Shown one piece after another: positions 13,028-24,000 of a stretch of DNA of 64,000 nucleotides (the stretch's first letter is position 1; each line of letters opens with the position of its first letter). Location: assembly GCA_021234535.1 (NCBI GenBank), contig CM037843.1, positions 10,228,979 to 10,292,978 of the forward strand, read 5' to 3'. The position numbers and the translations under genes were made by a program. The notes under the pieces were generated by a model. It was not told the origin of the DNA. It saw only the letters and a program-made list of their open reading frames with translations, and made no database searches. This stretch comes from Stichopus chloronotus (Eukaryota > Echinodermata > Holothuroidea > Aspidochirotida > Stichopodidae).

Positions 13028-16000
13028 AATTATAACTTCGTGCAATAATATAAAGATCATCTATGCATGGTTTCAAACATCTTTTCATATTTAGAGTCGA
13101 TACATCGTTCAAATCACAAAATTGAACAAGAACGCAACATAATCAATGAACTCTTTATAGAAATAACCAAGCTGTACATGACCTGCTTGTCGAGGCTCCT
13201 GTGCATGCCAGCTCGTCCAATTTATCTGTACGTCTGTCTGTCTCTTTCTCTTTATGCTTGTTCAATTTCTGTCTATCCCTGGATCATCGACAAAACCATA
13301 ACTGAAGACGAAATGGAAGTAACGAAGTTGTGATTCAATATTTGATTAAACCAGTAGTTGATGGTATAGTATTCTTAGGCGTCAGATGGTGTCACGGTGA
13401 GTAACATTTTATCACGGGTCACACCTGGAAACGAAAAATCTGCGAAAAAAAAACAACAAAAAAACAGAAATGATATCATTATGGCATCATGAGTATTGCA
13501 GTGTTCTGAACACCATGCAGCATTTATTGCAAATCTTTGTAGCTTTATTGAAAATGCACTGGAAGCTGTTCTTTTTCAGTTATCTCCCTTTGTCTTCATG
13601 ACAAAGATTCCGAATTTAGGCGAAATCTGATTAGAAAAAATAAAGAGGAAAGTTTATGTGGCTGTGAAAGTTTCGTCTTTAACTTATAGATTAGTTAATT
13701 CCAATTTTCAAGAAATAGGAGATAACTCTGTTCGAGGCTTAATGGGTGATGCAGACGAACTGCAGTGGGTGTAGTTGACCTTCCTTAATTTGAACTTCGC
13801 GGATAAGTTTACGATATGGCGCTAAATGGCACTAATAAACCTGCAAGGGGTTTCAATATGGTGATATGAATATTTCAACCCCCCCCCCCCCTTCCCTTCC
13901 TACCGTCGCATCCGTTAAAGCCGAAGTCATGGTACTGAAAAAGTAGAAAAGTTGTATAATGGCAGTGACCGCTATGACAGACCTCCTTGTCGACGTGTTT
14001 CGGATACCAATGACAACTATATTTTTAGCTGTTTAAGTCATCTTATTTAACACGTTTCTGTGAAAGCTATATTAAGACTTTATTAAGGATGTACACTAAA
14101 TAACGAGTTAGTGTTTGATAAGCCGAAGACAGAAAAAACAAGTTGAGGCAACTTGAAGGAGATTCTATATTCTAAGGGAATTTGAGTTCAGTTGGGTAAC
14201 GGTAAACAGTATGGTATAATGAACTGTCACTGATTGAATGCCAAGCTTTGTTAACCAATACACTAAAGTTACAAAAGTGCATTTTCCGGAGATGCGAAGC
14301 ATGGTTTTCTGGTCTGTTCCCAATGTGGCATCGTATGCACAAACTATTTGGCAAAACTGAGCAATTATGCAAGATTTTATAGCCGAAAAGAATGCGATTC
14401 GTTGAAAAGCTGTTTGAAAACGACATTTACATCTCAGACGTAAAATGTCAAAGCCTCAGATTTACTGCCGATAACCTAAGCAGGAGTAAAAAGGAATACG
14501 TCTACAAAAATCACAAGAAATCGAAACATATAAAAGGGAAAAATGCCCTTATAATGCAGTAAAAAATGATATATTGTTCATCTTGTTTTCTGCAAGTCAG
14601 AACCTATACTGAATAGGTATACAAACGTCAGAGAACTACATCCCCTTGAACTGTGAAAACTGTATTCAATGTCACCGAAACTTCTGTCGTTACAGATAAC
14701 AATGTAAGTACAATTGATGGATTTCACAATGCCCCCCAAAAAGTCTTGACTTCTTATTTTAATAATTTTTATATCGATAAGGATTTTTGCATCATGAAGA
14801 GCGAAAAACGGGGAGGGGGTAAGCTAGGTTTGAACGTTTCGTGAGTGCGGTGCATCAGCTAGCAATTCATTTAACATAATATAATCATTGCAATAATTTC
14901 TTTGACATTTTTAAGGTCTTTAGACACATCTTGCGAATTGCAAATGCTTTGTAATTTCACATGGACACCGTGTCACTCTTTGGTCAAGTTGACAATGATT
15001 TAAATGCTTCCACACCGCACACCCCCTCCTAATGGAGGGGAAGTCGCAACATAAACTACGGTAATGAAAGGATTTTGTCACCAACGTTTTTGGCATATCT
15101 GTCACATAACTCGGGCCAGCAATGACTCAGCAGAACACATCATTCTCTTCATCCCATTGCATACGAATTCGGTGTCAGTAATTGCAGGGCAAATTATGAA
15201 TTTTTCTGACATTTAAACAAATAGGGATATCTTCTACTAGTTTAAATCCGATACTCTGCGCTTTCAGTGGGAAAGTTATGGTCGTGTATAGCTGGCTTCA
15301 GAAAGATGGTTCGAAACTTCGAAATTTTACGGCAATGACCTTTGACAAGAATGCCTTTAATTTTTCAGTGCCGGGAAAGACTCAACCAGAAGTCTAATAT
15401 TTACATCTGCATTTTCATATCAAACTGCTTTTTTTAATTTTCATAGGATGATACTAATTCTCACGGTTAACCGGTTACCTCAAGATAGCCTAAAGTAAGA
15501 GCACTGCATGTTGTTCACTAAATATTCAGGATAGTGGGAATCAAACCAAAAAATTATTCCGGGGAGAGGGTGGATGAACAATCCCCATGAGGACACAGAC
15601 ATATACTGAGTGGAGGAGAGGGTGTGGGGGGATCGGAGGTTGTGTGCATTTCATCACGTGACGTTCTTCCATCTCGACTTACAGAATGTCCACCCAATCA
15701 CGATGAAGAGATTTGGATGCTTCAAAAAATAAAACAGCTTTACAATAAACTATAATAATTAAATACCGAAGCGATAATGTTGCTTGATTTCCATGGTTTT
15801 TTTTCTTTCTCTCTCTCTCCTTTTTTTTCTTCTCGATGAGTTGAGACACTGGAATGTTTTAAACTTGAAACTCACAAACAAAGATGTGCTTTGAGTGTTA
15901 AACTATGTACATATTGCATCATATCGTGTCTTCCACAGACACTCTGGCTGTTACGTCAAATTATAAATCGAAAAAACACACACACACATTCGATACTTTC

Positions 16001-17547
16001 ATCATTACGAAAAGCTTCCTCTTCACAAGTAAAGAATACCACACTCTTCTACTTATTTCATGCTAGAACATGTCAAAAATTACACTCACGAGCAATTCGT
16101 TATCAATTCAGACGATCAAAATACACCAGAAACCCGTCAAATTTCTATCGTACAATTCCAACCTCATCCTTAATTTAGCCTAAAACATTTAACTAAACTA
16201 TTAAACTTTTAACTTTAACATGAAACTTAAACACTCTCCTGAATTCCGCAAGTTGGACATCCGTTTATCATACGAGCTAAGCAGATCAAAACTCACTTCA
16301 TACACTCAATTTTAGAGTCTTCCATCTAACGTCACTTACAATCAACGTCCCCCCCCCCCTTCCTCTGGCAGAAAAAAAAAACAGTATACAAAAATATTAT
16401 TTAAGTAGGATATTTATGCATTAATTTTGCAAACAAAACCGTCTCACACTTTAGTCTGAACGTGATTTTATGAGTAACATCAACAATTGATCACAGCCGA
16501 TATTTGGTATGTTTTTACCCAATTTGGATGCTTCACGTGCGCTCACCCACACACCGTGTTTATAGAAATCATTATGACAAGTAAATATTTCAAGTTAATG
16601 GCAACTGAACTTCACAGAGTGTCTTCATGTTCAGCTTTCGCAGGCGGTGTTATTTCCAGTTCTGTTGTACATCAACAGGCACCAAGACACACTAAGCAAT
16701 GTGGATCCCCCCCCCTCTCTACACGATATTGGTTGCCATAGTTGCATTACAACTTCGGTCTAACTTCCGACGCTTCCACCCTCAACAGCATCTCACTTGC
16801 CCAACTGCAACTCATAACATAGTCTAATTTTAGAATACTGTTTGAAATCCAGAGTAATGTTTATATGAATTACTGAGTTTAACGAGCTACCTACCACCGG
16901 TGTGTCATAGAATGAGGTCAGCTAATTATACACTTCTAATGACGTAACTACATGCTCAAGCTACAAGTAACATATTTCATGGCTTTTTTGGCGGTTGCTT
17001 AAAATAATCTTATGTTTTCTTGGCAAATATTCTGCGAGGTTACTGAAAATTGTGCGCTAGTATGGTGTAGACGCAACGCTGAGAAAAACGAACAGAGTAT
17101 TTATAAACCTGTAATCAAGTATACAATGGTTCCTTTTACACATTGCGTTGAGTCTTCGTACTGCTAATCACTTCGACTGATTCAGGTGTAAACTAGAACA
17201 ACCCACGATTAGAGCCCCTTACCTCCCTGCCTATGTCATTAAAACCCTCGAAAATATTAAGTTATGAGGTGATCACGTACGATCTACCGATTTTGAAGAT
17301 ATGGTGCTACCTCACAGCGGCCATGTTGGCATTCCAAATCTATAAATATAAAATCACCATTCGCCTTTGTATTCAAATTATTGTTTTCATTGTAAAAGGA
17401 CTATTTGTCTGATACATAATTTTTGAGCAGAAAATATATATTTTTGCTTTGGACAGTGACAATATGACAAACCTTTCAAAACATCTGTGTTAGAGCATGA
17501 TGAGCTGTAAAACAGCATAACAATGGTGGATGTGAATGAAGAGTTGA

Positions 17548-17562
17548 GGGGGGGGGGGGGGG
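17548..17562. repeat. G15 homopolymer in the probable 3' UTR or 3' flank of the DUSP10-like gene
   Basis: Fifteen consecutive G on the plus strand, 75 bp beyond the stop codon, which read as C15 in the transcript sense. No canonical AATAAA was found on the minus strand close to the stop, so it is unknown whether this tract is transcribed. Confidence 0.85.
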
Positions 17563-17636
17563 TCAGAGGACACTTGTTTACATACACCTTTAAGACCTGA
17601 GGTATACAAGATGAGAATTAAGGTGGGATGAACCCT

Positions 17637-17959
17637 TCAAGTCTCCAACATATCGATTTCTGTGATAGGGGTACCAGGCCTGCTGTTGTGGGCCTGAAGT
17701 CCACAACCCACAGAAACCACCTCAAGTTTCCTCTGTTGCTGAGCTTTCGAAGACTGAAGAGATTTTTCAAAGCTGTAGAGTTGTCCCACGAAGTTGAGGT
17801 TCGGAGCGATGATGGGTCGGCAAGCCTGCACCTTGCTGTATGCTTGGTTCATAGACAGATTGTGGTATTTCATGATGTAACCAATGGCGACGGTGGAAGA
17901 CCGGGAAATACCCGCTTGGCAATGAATCAGCACCCGTCCGTTCGTCTGACGCGCTTGTT
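17637..17959 (-). CDS. DUSP10: DUSP10-like coding exon 3: catalytic Cys signature and C terminus
   Basis: The acceptor is TGTGTGTTTTCCAG (AG at 17961-17960). The exon encodes the rest of Glu391 through Thr497 and a TGA stop (17639-17637). It carries the P-loop VLIHCQAGISRSSTVAIGYI, with C404 as nucleophile and R410 binding phosphate. SMNQAYSKVQACRPIIAPN and NFVGQLYSFE are the usual C-terminal helices of a DSP domain. The last 37 residues are polar and variable, ending in a short RPGTPITEIDMLET tail. The acceptor tract overlaps a short GT repeat, AC-rich on the plus strand around 17965-17977. Confidence 0.93.
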
Positions 17960-20900
17960 CTGGAAAACACACACACAAAATGGAAAATGAAAGTCATATA
18001 AAGACAGACATTGCACGACATCAAATGTTATCCAACAGGTCTTATATTGCGATACACGCTAATGATGACTTCAGATTAAAAAATTTCATCAGGGTACGGA
18101 AAACAGCAACACTCTGAAAGCGCCAAGTACCCACCATTTCCAGTTCTCACATATGGTTAATTTCGCGATACCCAAGTGAAGTCCTAACTTTATCAGTTGC
18201 TATTATGTATGATCATTTAGAGTATTTCGCAGACATAAGAGAGAGATTTTCAAAACAAAGGGAAAAAAACAGGGCGGCTTTTTTTTTTAGCTCCTAAAAG
18301 GCGAAACAGGAATCACTTAAGCTATGGTAAAGATTAACTCCGCTAGGTTCTACAGAAACAACAAAAATGAGCTAATCTACTTGCAGTGAACTGCAAATCT
18401 CTTCCTTTCCTCCACGTCGCCATCATGCACTTTCACTTTTCATCACAATTAGGGTTCGCAATATGTATAGAATATCACTAAATAACAATTGAAAGCACTA
18501 TACTACTACCAAGGCCTTGGCAAAACAAAAGACAAGCAATCTAGTTTGCGCGTTATCCTGGCACTATGAATAGCAGGGAAGCACTAATGATAAGGTCAAT
18601 TCAATTTACCGACTGCCCAGCGTTTAATTATGCCTAAAAATGAGCCCTCCTAAGAGCGCAACTATTTACCAAAATCAGATTAGGGACGAAACGACACACT
18701 GGTTTCTCTAAATAGCTTTCTTAATAAGACTTGCACAGCGATGTTGTCACGCACTATCATCTCTGGTACTTCGCATTCCCTTCGCTTTAAATACTGGTGA
18801 TTCATCAACAACTGACGTAAAAGGCTTTACGGCTGAGAGAGCCTGGCGAGGCATATATGCGGAGAATTCTTAAGCCCTCGACAGCCTTTAGCGATGTCTA
18901 GCAGGCGATAAGTTACGACATACATGCACCCGCGTGGATGGTGAGGTATTAATAAACACAGGGATTATCGAATATAGAACATGACTCCATCCTTCCAAGG
19001 AGGAAAGCTAAATTAAGAAGTGCTAGGGAAGATGAGTCATACTCCTATTTCAGTCTCGAGGTATGAACAACAGCACAGGGATTGCAGACTGTTATACAGC
19101 AGCAGCAGCAGCAGCAGCAGCATACAGCTAAGTCCATGATAAACAGAGACGGCGACGGCGCATATTATAAGAGTTGCTGGTAGGGTTTATGCAGCGTATA
19201 CAGCATGCAAACATCTGATTCACAAATGGCTTTATCGTGCATTTTGTTCTGTATCAGCAACAAAAGTGCTTTGCATTCACCACAAAAAAGGTGCATAATG
19301 TTTTGTCTAATTAGGAATAATCCCGACCATTACATTTGCCATAGTATTCTCCATTTGTCCAAGACAAAGAGAAGTATATGATTCTCTTTGCTCTTGTTTT
19401 AAACACCTCCACCTGCATATTAACCTCACCTCCGCCAATTTATTTGCATCGTGAAATCAATGTTGTTTGTTCAATGGAATTATAGAATATAGTAATTACA
19501 CGTTGTCTGGTTTACACTATTGGTTTGAAGTTTTAAGGCGCTTGCCACTCAAAGGCAGTAATGTAAATATTCAGTTATGAGTCACTAACCAGAAAATCAA
19601 TTAGCAGCAAAGGCTATATCGAAGGCATTACGAAATAAATAGTGAATGTCTTATACAAAATATCATGATTCATTCTGGGGTCTAGTCGTGACCAGGAACT
19701 AATTGATTCCCAAACCGAACTATGACTAATGTAATCGTGGTCAGTGTAAAAGATAAACACGCGGGGCTTCGGTGCGATTTTTTTTTTTTTTTTGCTTTTC
19801 TTTTGCCTTTAATCGGTGCGTTTTCAGTCATTATAAAATTTGCTCACCGATGAAATGGAAAGCGGCGTCGAAAAATGCGAGGAGGTTTTCGGACCCGTTG
19901 TCTTTGACCGGAATCCTCATGTATTTGAAATTCGCGTTTCCTTCGTGGTAACAAGGAATTCTGCCAGTTACATTCAGTATGAAATTGATCCCGTTCCTTC
20001 TTAATTCGTTGAGATCTGCAGCGTCCCTGTCGCCTCCGACGTACAGAAAGGGTAGTATCCTGGCCATGGGAGCGTCGAGGCTGGCCGAATCGCACCGGGG
20101 AGGCTGGTTCTCGATCCCCGCGGAGCCGAGATTTGCTGATGAGGTTTTCACGGTCATGATCAGGGGGCTCAACGTGGTTGGATTTGCATTTTGAAAATCG
20201 CTATTGCACATGTCGCTGTAGCGTTGCTCGAATGCCTGTATGCCACCTGTAAAGGGGAAAATTAGAAACAAAAATAAACAGATAATATAAAAGCACAGTC
20301 ACTTTTTTGTATGATATGGAGTGTCACGATATGTAATATAGAATATTACTTGCTCTCCAATGACATCAGGAAACAGAGAGATATAAACACAATAGTATAC
20401 CCCAAAATGACCCACTGTACCAGAACTGGTGACTATTATGCATACCCACGGTCATTACTAAGCGTTATTCATGTCAATGCGTGGGCCATGGAGTGCCATA
20501 CAGGTATACAGTGGTTTGGAAAACTATTGTCCACAGTATAGTTTAGTCACAAAGGAAAGTTGGCCCACCCAAAAAGTTGTAAAGTTTTTCAGTCCTGTTT
20601 CAATGCAAAGTTGCCCTTTACTTGCAAAAGGGCAAAAATATACTTTAATTATCCAAACGCACGCAATTCCACATGTACTGTAGGCTGAGCGGCCTGAAGG
20701 ATTAATACAGAAAGTGCTTCCAAATGTTCTGACTTCCAAGTCCTTACTTACTACTTAACAACATGTTCAATGCTTTAACAAGATGAAGAAAAACATGACC
20801 TAAAGGTTACATTCATTTGAATCTATCCCTTGTCAACGATTTCTCTAACTACAGGAGGAACTAGCATTTATTTTCATATTCTTTCTTATTCAATGTACCT

Positions 20901-22634
20901 CTCCAAGTTCCCCATTAAGTACAAATTATTATTCATGCAATGATGTATTCATAACACATTTTTTTTACTGGAAATAAAAATATGGACGTGTACTATAACA
21001 ATTTAAACCAAGTATTACAAAGGTTGGAGTCAAATTCTTAGGTATACTATAGTACAATCGTTGACAAAGCAATGAAAAACATCAACCAGACAACAAAGTA
21101 AAAGGAATTCAATCGAGACAGATAGAGGGGTGGAATATTCCACTGCGCTCTACGTATCTCTTCGCTTATCAATCTGGGTGAACAAGAACTATCGACAACA
21201 CTACGTAAAACTGAACTTTGTTCCCAAAGTTTAACACAGACTAGCAATTAGGAGCTGAACAGGTCAGCACAGTGAACAGGTACAATCGATGACAACAAAC
21301 ACGAAAAGCAATGAAAGCAAACGAAATAACTTCCCACACGCAAGAGTCTAATATACATTACAGCACTGTGTAGAAGTGGAGGTCTGACCTTCGAACACGG
21401 AAGATCTCCAGTGCGGGACGGGTGCAACGGACAGTAATGATTGGTTAATATGTTCGAGCATAGAAAAGGCGCAGCCTGTTAACACATACTAACGTACAGT
21501 ACTCTGTACAAATAAATAGTGGATTGCGGGGTTTGCGCACTCAAGTTTCATTTCAACAATCCATACTTAACTGATAGGCATGTGAAAAGTGCGACTATCA
21601 ATAAATCCACAAACATACAGCATACGCGCCTTGCCCTTTGAGAATCATTAATTCACAAATGGAAAGCAGTCGAAAATTAGGCAAAGAGATGACACAAGTT
21701 TAGGGCCCTGATACCGACACGGTGGTCTGAAAGACTATAGTATACACATGCAGTACACAAGCCTCGCAGACATTACGACTTGAAATTAAGCTTCACATTT
21801 AGTTAAAACATATAGAATTGTCCATGTAAACGAATATCATACATTCAAAACGAATCTCTTACCTTTCAGGAGGGAAGCTCTAGTGCCTTCTTTCCTCAGT
21901 CTTGACAAAACCAGCAGAGTGGGGTGGGAGTTTGGTAGGGTATCGGTGTGTTGGCTGTCTTCGTCATACACTATTATTTCCTTGGTCTGTGTGGAACCTG
22001 ATTGTTTCAAGACCGATTTTCCCTCTTCCGAAGAAACCAAATCCGCGATGGACATTTTGCCGTCTCTTAGTCTTCGACAGTAAAGCTTATTTGAACAATT
22101 GACATTAAATGCACCATCGATATGTTTCTGCCTGAAGGCCTTAGTCGACCGACAGTCAAGGAGCAAAAACGGGCAAGAGGAGGACAGAGAGCTGGAAAGT
22201 TCACAAGATTTATTAGCATTAGGTTTGGAAACGTACAGCTTTTGGTAAAGCTCCTGAGGAAGTACGATATCGTCATCATTATTTGCAATAACATGAGAAA
22301 ATCTGTCGGCTCGGACTCTGTAAGGGCTTCTTGACCTACTAGGCTTTGGACTACTGGTACCTTTAGGAACTAGTAACGAATTCTGTGAGGAATTATCATT
22401 CGTTAAATTTTCGGAAGACTGTGACAAACTGGAAGCATTTTGAACGCTGCTGCGTAGCGCCCTATTCGTTGTGTTAACTGAATGCAACTTGAGAAAGGCG
22501 GACATATTGCTTTCACCCTCCTCCACGACTTTGCTTGGACGAATCGGTGCCACGGTTTCAGCACAAGTTGGGTCTTTACTGCAGGTCTCCGGCCATACAA
22601 TAGGGACTGGTGTCGGTGAGACTTCTGGAGGCAT
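17637..22634 (-). CDS. DUSP10: DUSP10/MKP-5-like dual-specificity MAP kinase phosphatase (whole spliced CDS)
   Basis: The predicted CDS joins 22634-21863, 20246-19848 and 17959-17637 on the minus strand: 1494 nt, 497 residues plus TGA. Splicing gives ...SLLKG|GIQAFEQ... and ...FHFI-E-QARQTNG..., both in frame. Residues 1-115 are Ser/Asn-rich and unrecognised. Residues about 122-275 form a rhodanese-like (CH2) domain with LLLDCR (157-162) and a basic docking motif CRRLR (186-190). Residues about 318-460 are the phosphatase domain, with general acid D373 (VKDNG) and active site H403-C404-QAGIS-R410. The family dephosphorylates Thr and Tyr of p38 and JNK MAP kinases. DUSP10 fits better than DUSP8/16 because of ILPFLYVG, ILNVTGRIPCYH, APNLNFVGQL, the Met-Pro-Pro start and a length near human DUSP10 (about 480). 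No key residue is missing. The substrate range is inferred from the family. The 5' UTR, any non-coding first exon and the poly(A) site were not located. Confidence 0.93.
17960..19847 (-). other. intron 2 of the DUSP10-like gene
   Basis: 1888-bp GT-AG intron that splits a codon after its first base and separates the general-acid half from the Cys-loop half of the phosphatase domain. It holds a (CAG)8 microsatellite at 19097-19120 and a T run near 19779-19794 (plus strand). No other gene is seen. Confidence 0.85.
19097..19120. repeat. (CAG)8 microsatellite in intron 2
   Basis: Eight uninterrupted CAG triplets on the plus strand (CTG in the transcript sense). It lies inside an intron, so it does not encode a polyglutamine tract in the predicted protein. 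Confidence 0.9.
19848..20246 (-). CDS. DUSP10: DUSP10-like coding exon 2: inter-domain linker and first half of phosphatase domain
   Basis: This exon encodes the end of Gly258 through Ile390 plus the first base of Glu391. The acceptor is a pyrimidine-rich tract ending TTTACAG (AG at 20248-20247) and the donor is GTGAGC (GT at 19847-19846). It completes the CH2 domain (GGIQAFEQRYSDMC). Residues about 270-315 form a Ser/Pro-containing linker. The catalytic domain begins at ARILPFLYVGGDRDAADL (319-336), followed by ILNVTGRIPCYH and RIPVKDNGSEN. D373 is the expected general acid loop. The exon has 399 nt, so it leaves the reading phase unchanged; skipping it would remove the acid loop but keep the frame. 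Confidence 0.93.
20247..21862 (-). other. intron 1 of the DUSP10-like gene
   Basis: 1616-bp GT-AG intron that splits a codon after its first base. I see no coding exon, RNA gene or recognisable repeat inside it. The short ORFs present on both strands have no domain. Confidence 0.85.
21863..22634 (-). CDS. DUSP10: DUSP10-like coding exon 1: N-terminal region and rhodanese-like MAPK-docking domain
   Basis: This exon encodes residues 1-257 plus the first base of Gly258. The start chosen is the ATG at 22634-22632 (Met-Pro-Pro-Glu), which resembles the Met-Pro-Pro start of vertebrate DUSP10. Its -3 base is C, a weak Kozak context. The frame stays open upstream to a TAA at 22709-22707 without another ATG. 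Met44 (ATG at 22505-22503, A at -3) is an alternative start. Residues 1-115 are rich in Ser, Asn and Thr and look disordered. Residues 155-258 carry LLLDCR, HIDGAFNVNC, CRRLRDGK, EIIVYDE and LKG, in the order seen in MKP CH2 domains. The rhodanese fold here is a docking domain, not a sulfurtransferase. The exon ends CTGAAAG followed by GTAAGAG, a strong donor (GT at 21862-21861). Confidence 0.92.
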
Positions 22635-23400
22635 TCGGGATATAACAAGCACAAAATTTTTAGGTAGTAACTTCCAACTAAATCGACGCTTCGACGGTGG
22701 ACACTGTTATTCCAAATGGTACTATTAGGTCTTCAATACGTATAGGTGTTGTACCGACACGAAGAGCAGTTTAGTAAATTCCGTCAGTTCTTTCTCGAAA
22801 AGAAGGCGAGAAATAGTAGTGAAAATATCCTATACGGGTTGAATTATTCCTGTTCACAGACCTGGTGGAATGAACTGAATTTTTTATCTGGTTTAAGCCT
22901 CTTTGTAACAGTTATACTGTTGGTTTCTTTTCTGCTGCGAATGCACAACAATTGTGCTGTTGTGTTAATCATATATCTATTGCCAGCTGCTTTACGTGTG
23001 CGGTTGCATTCACCATTGTGTACAACAGACCGTACAGTTTGTGGTTATATTCAATTCGGCAAAGCCGCGAAAGTAAGTGACGTAGTTTCTATTTTTAAAC
23101 CTGATCATGCTGAGTTCGAGATTTCATTGGGTAATGGAGTTTGAGTCAAAATGGTGAGTGATGAATAATCATCACTGGGTCACGTAACACGCTAACATCG
23201 TAGAAATATCGAGTTCTTTGGATAACATCGAATTGGACTGCGCGAATGACGTGACGTCACAATAAGGGCAAATAACCGTCGTGGACTTTCTGAGCGAGGG
23301 AAGATTTTGCGCTAAATAAGAGACAATTATTGTAAAAAAAAGTAACAACTCGACTAAATTTCTTCTGCTGGTGAAATTAAAACTGTGTGCCATTAGTAGT
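22635..23400 (-). promoter_or_regulatory. 5' flank / probable promoter-side region of the DUSP10-like gene
   Basis: Sequence directly upstream of the predicted start codon, relatively mixed in composition. A full CRE-like octamer TGACGTCA lies at 23252-23259, beside a second TGACG half-site, and another TGACG is near 23073. MKP genes are commonly induced through CREB/ATF and AP-1, so the site is plausible. The same octamer also occurs far from the gene (for example near 27951 and 32207), which weakens the inference. No TATA box or initiator was assigned. A plus-strand 132-codon ORF here lacks an ATG until its middle and is not believed. Confidence 0.35.
23252..23259. promoter_or_regulatory. 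CRE-like palindrome upstream of the DUSP10-like gene
   Basis: Perfect TGACGTCA octamer about 620 bp upstream of the predicted ATG, the consensus for CREB/ATF dimers. Its function is inferred only from position and motif. Confidence 0.3.
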
Positions 23401-24000
23401 CTTGTGCAATTGTGAACAATCCTGGTAAAACTTCACTTAGGTAACAACCATTGCTCAATACATACGTTAGTACTTTTCGACTTTGTGTCATCACTATTCA
23501 TGTTGTTGCTTGTCACGACCATTTGGAGTTACACTTCTTCGTGAATGTAATGTGCATGATCACCGCAAGATGGCATGAATTTCCGATTATTTTCTGTCAA
23601 GTTTTATCGACTGTATCTGTTAAACAAAAGAACATTAAAGGAAAACTTACGTAAATCAGTAATTGCGGCGCTGACCAAAATCGTGTAATATGTTAGTGGT
23701 CAGTTTCAACTATGAACAATCTTAGTAAAACATCGCTTGAGTAACAACCATTGCTCAATACATACTTGTATATACTACTTGTCATATGTGTGTCATATGT
23801 GTGTCATTACGGTACAATTTCTTATTTGTCCTAACCATCTATAATTACATAAATTTTTGTCAGAGAATTGCGTAACATTATTGCAAACTGTTAGTAATTT
23901 TGACCAGTCATATAAGTATTTATCGACCGGTAGTTGCATTTAAATTCCAGCCTGCCAGGAGTCGATTGTTTTACACAAAGTATTTTTCAAAACTAAAAAT
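23401..24000. repeat. diverged direct duplication (two units of about 300 bp)
   Basis: The segments 23413-23465 and 23713-23765 are nearly the same and exactly 300 bp apart; both contain GTAACAACCATTGCTCAATA (23441 and 23741). Similarity continues weakly downstream, with shared short words such as TTATCGAC. This suggests an old tandem duplication of a unit near 300 bp. No coding potential is seen. Confidence 0.7.

Larger units (their letters stand above)
11773..17636. other. intergenic region downstream of the DUSP10-like gene
   Basis: The right end should contain the 3' UTR of the DUSP10-like transcript (toward lower coordinates), but no canonical AATAAA was found near the stop. Contents include a 21-bp tandem duplication at 12986-13027, homopolymers C13 (13879-13891) and C11 (16349-16359), a short AC repeat near 15976, and a CT-rich tract near 15800-15835. 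ORFs in this stretch are short and domain-free. Confidence 0.55.

Noticed and set aside
12671..13060. 129-codon minus-strand ORF
   Set aside because: Composition-driven (Ile/Phe from A-runs, Pro run from G tract), overlaps a tandem repeat, no homology recognised.
17628..17990. 120-codon plus-strand ORF
   Set aside because: Antisense shadow of DUSP10-like exon 3.
22746..23144. 132-codon plus-strand ORF beside the DUSP10-like gene with a hydrophobic stretch
   Set aside because: It starts at a non-ATG codon, has no family resemblance and lies in the presumed promoter side of the opposite gene; likely chance.
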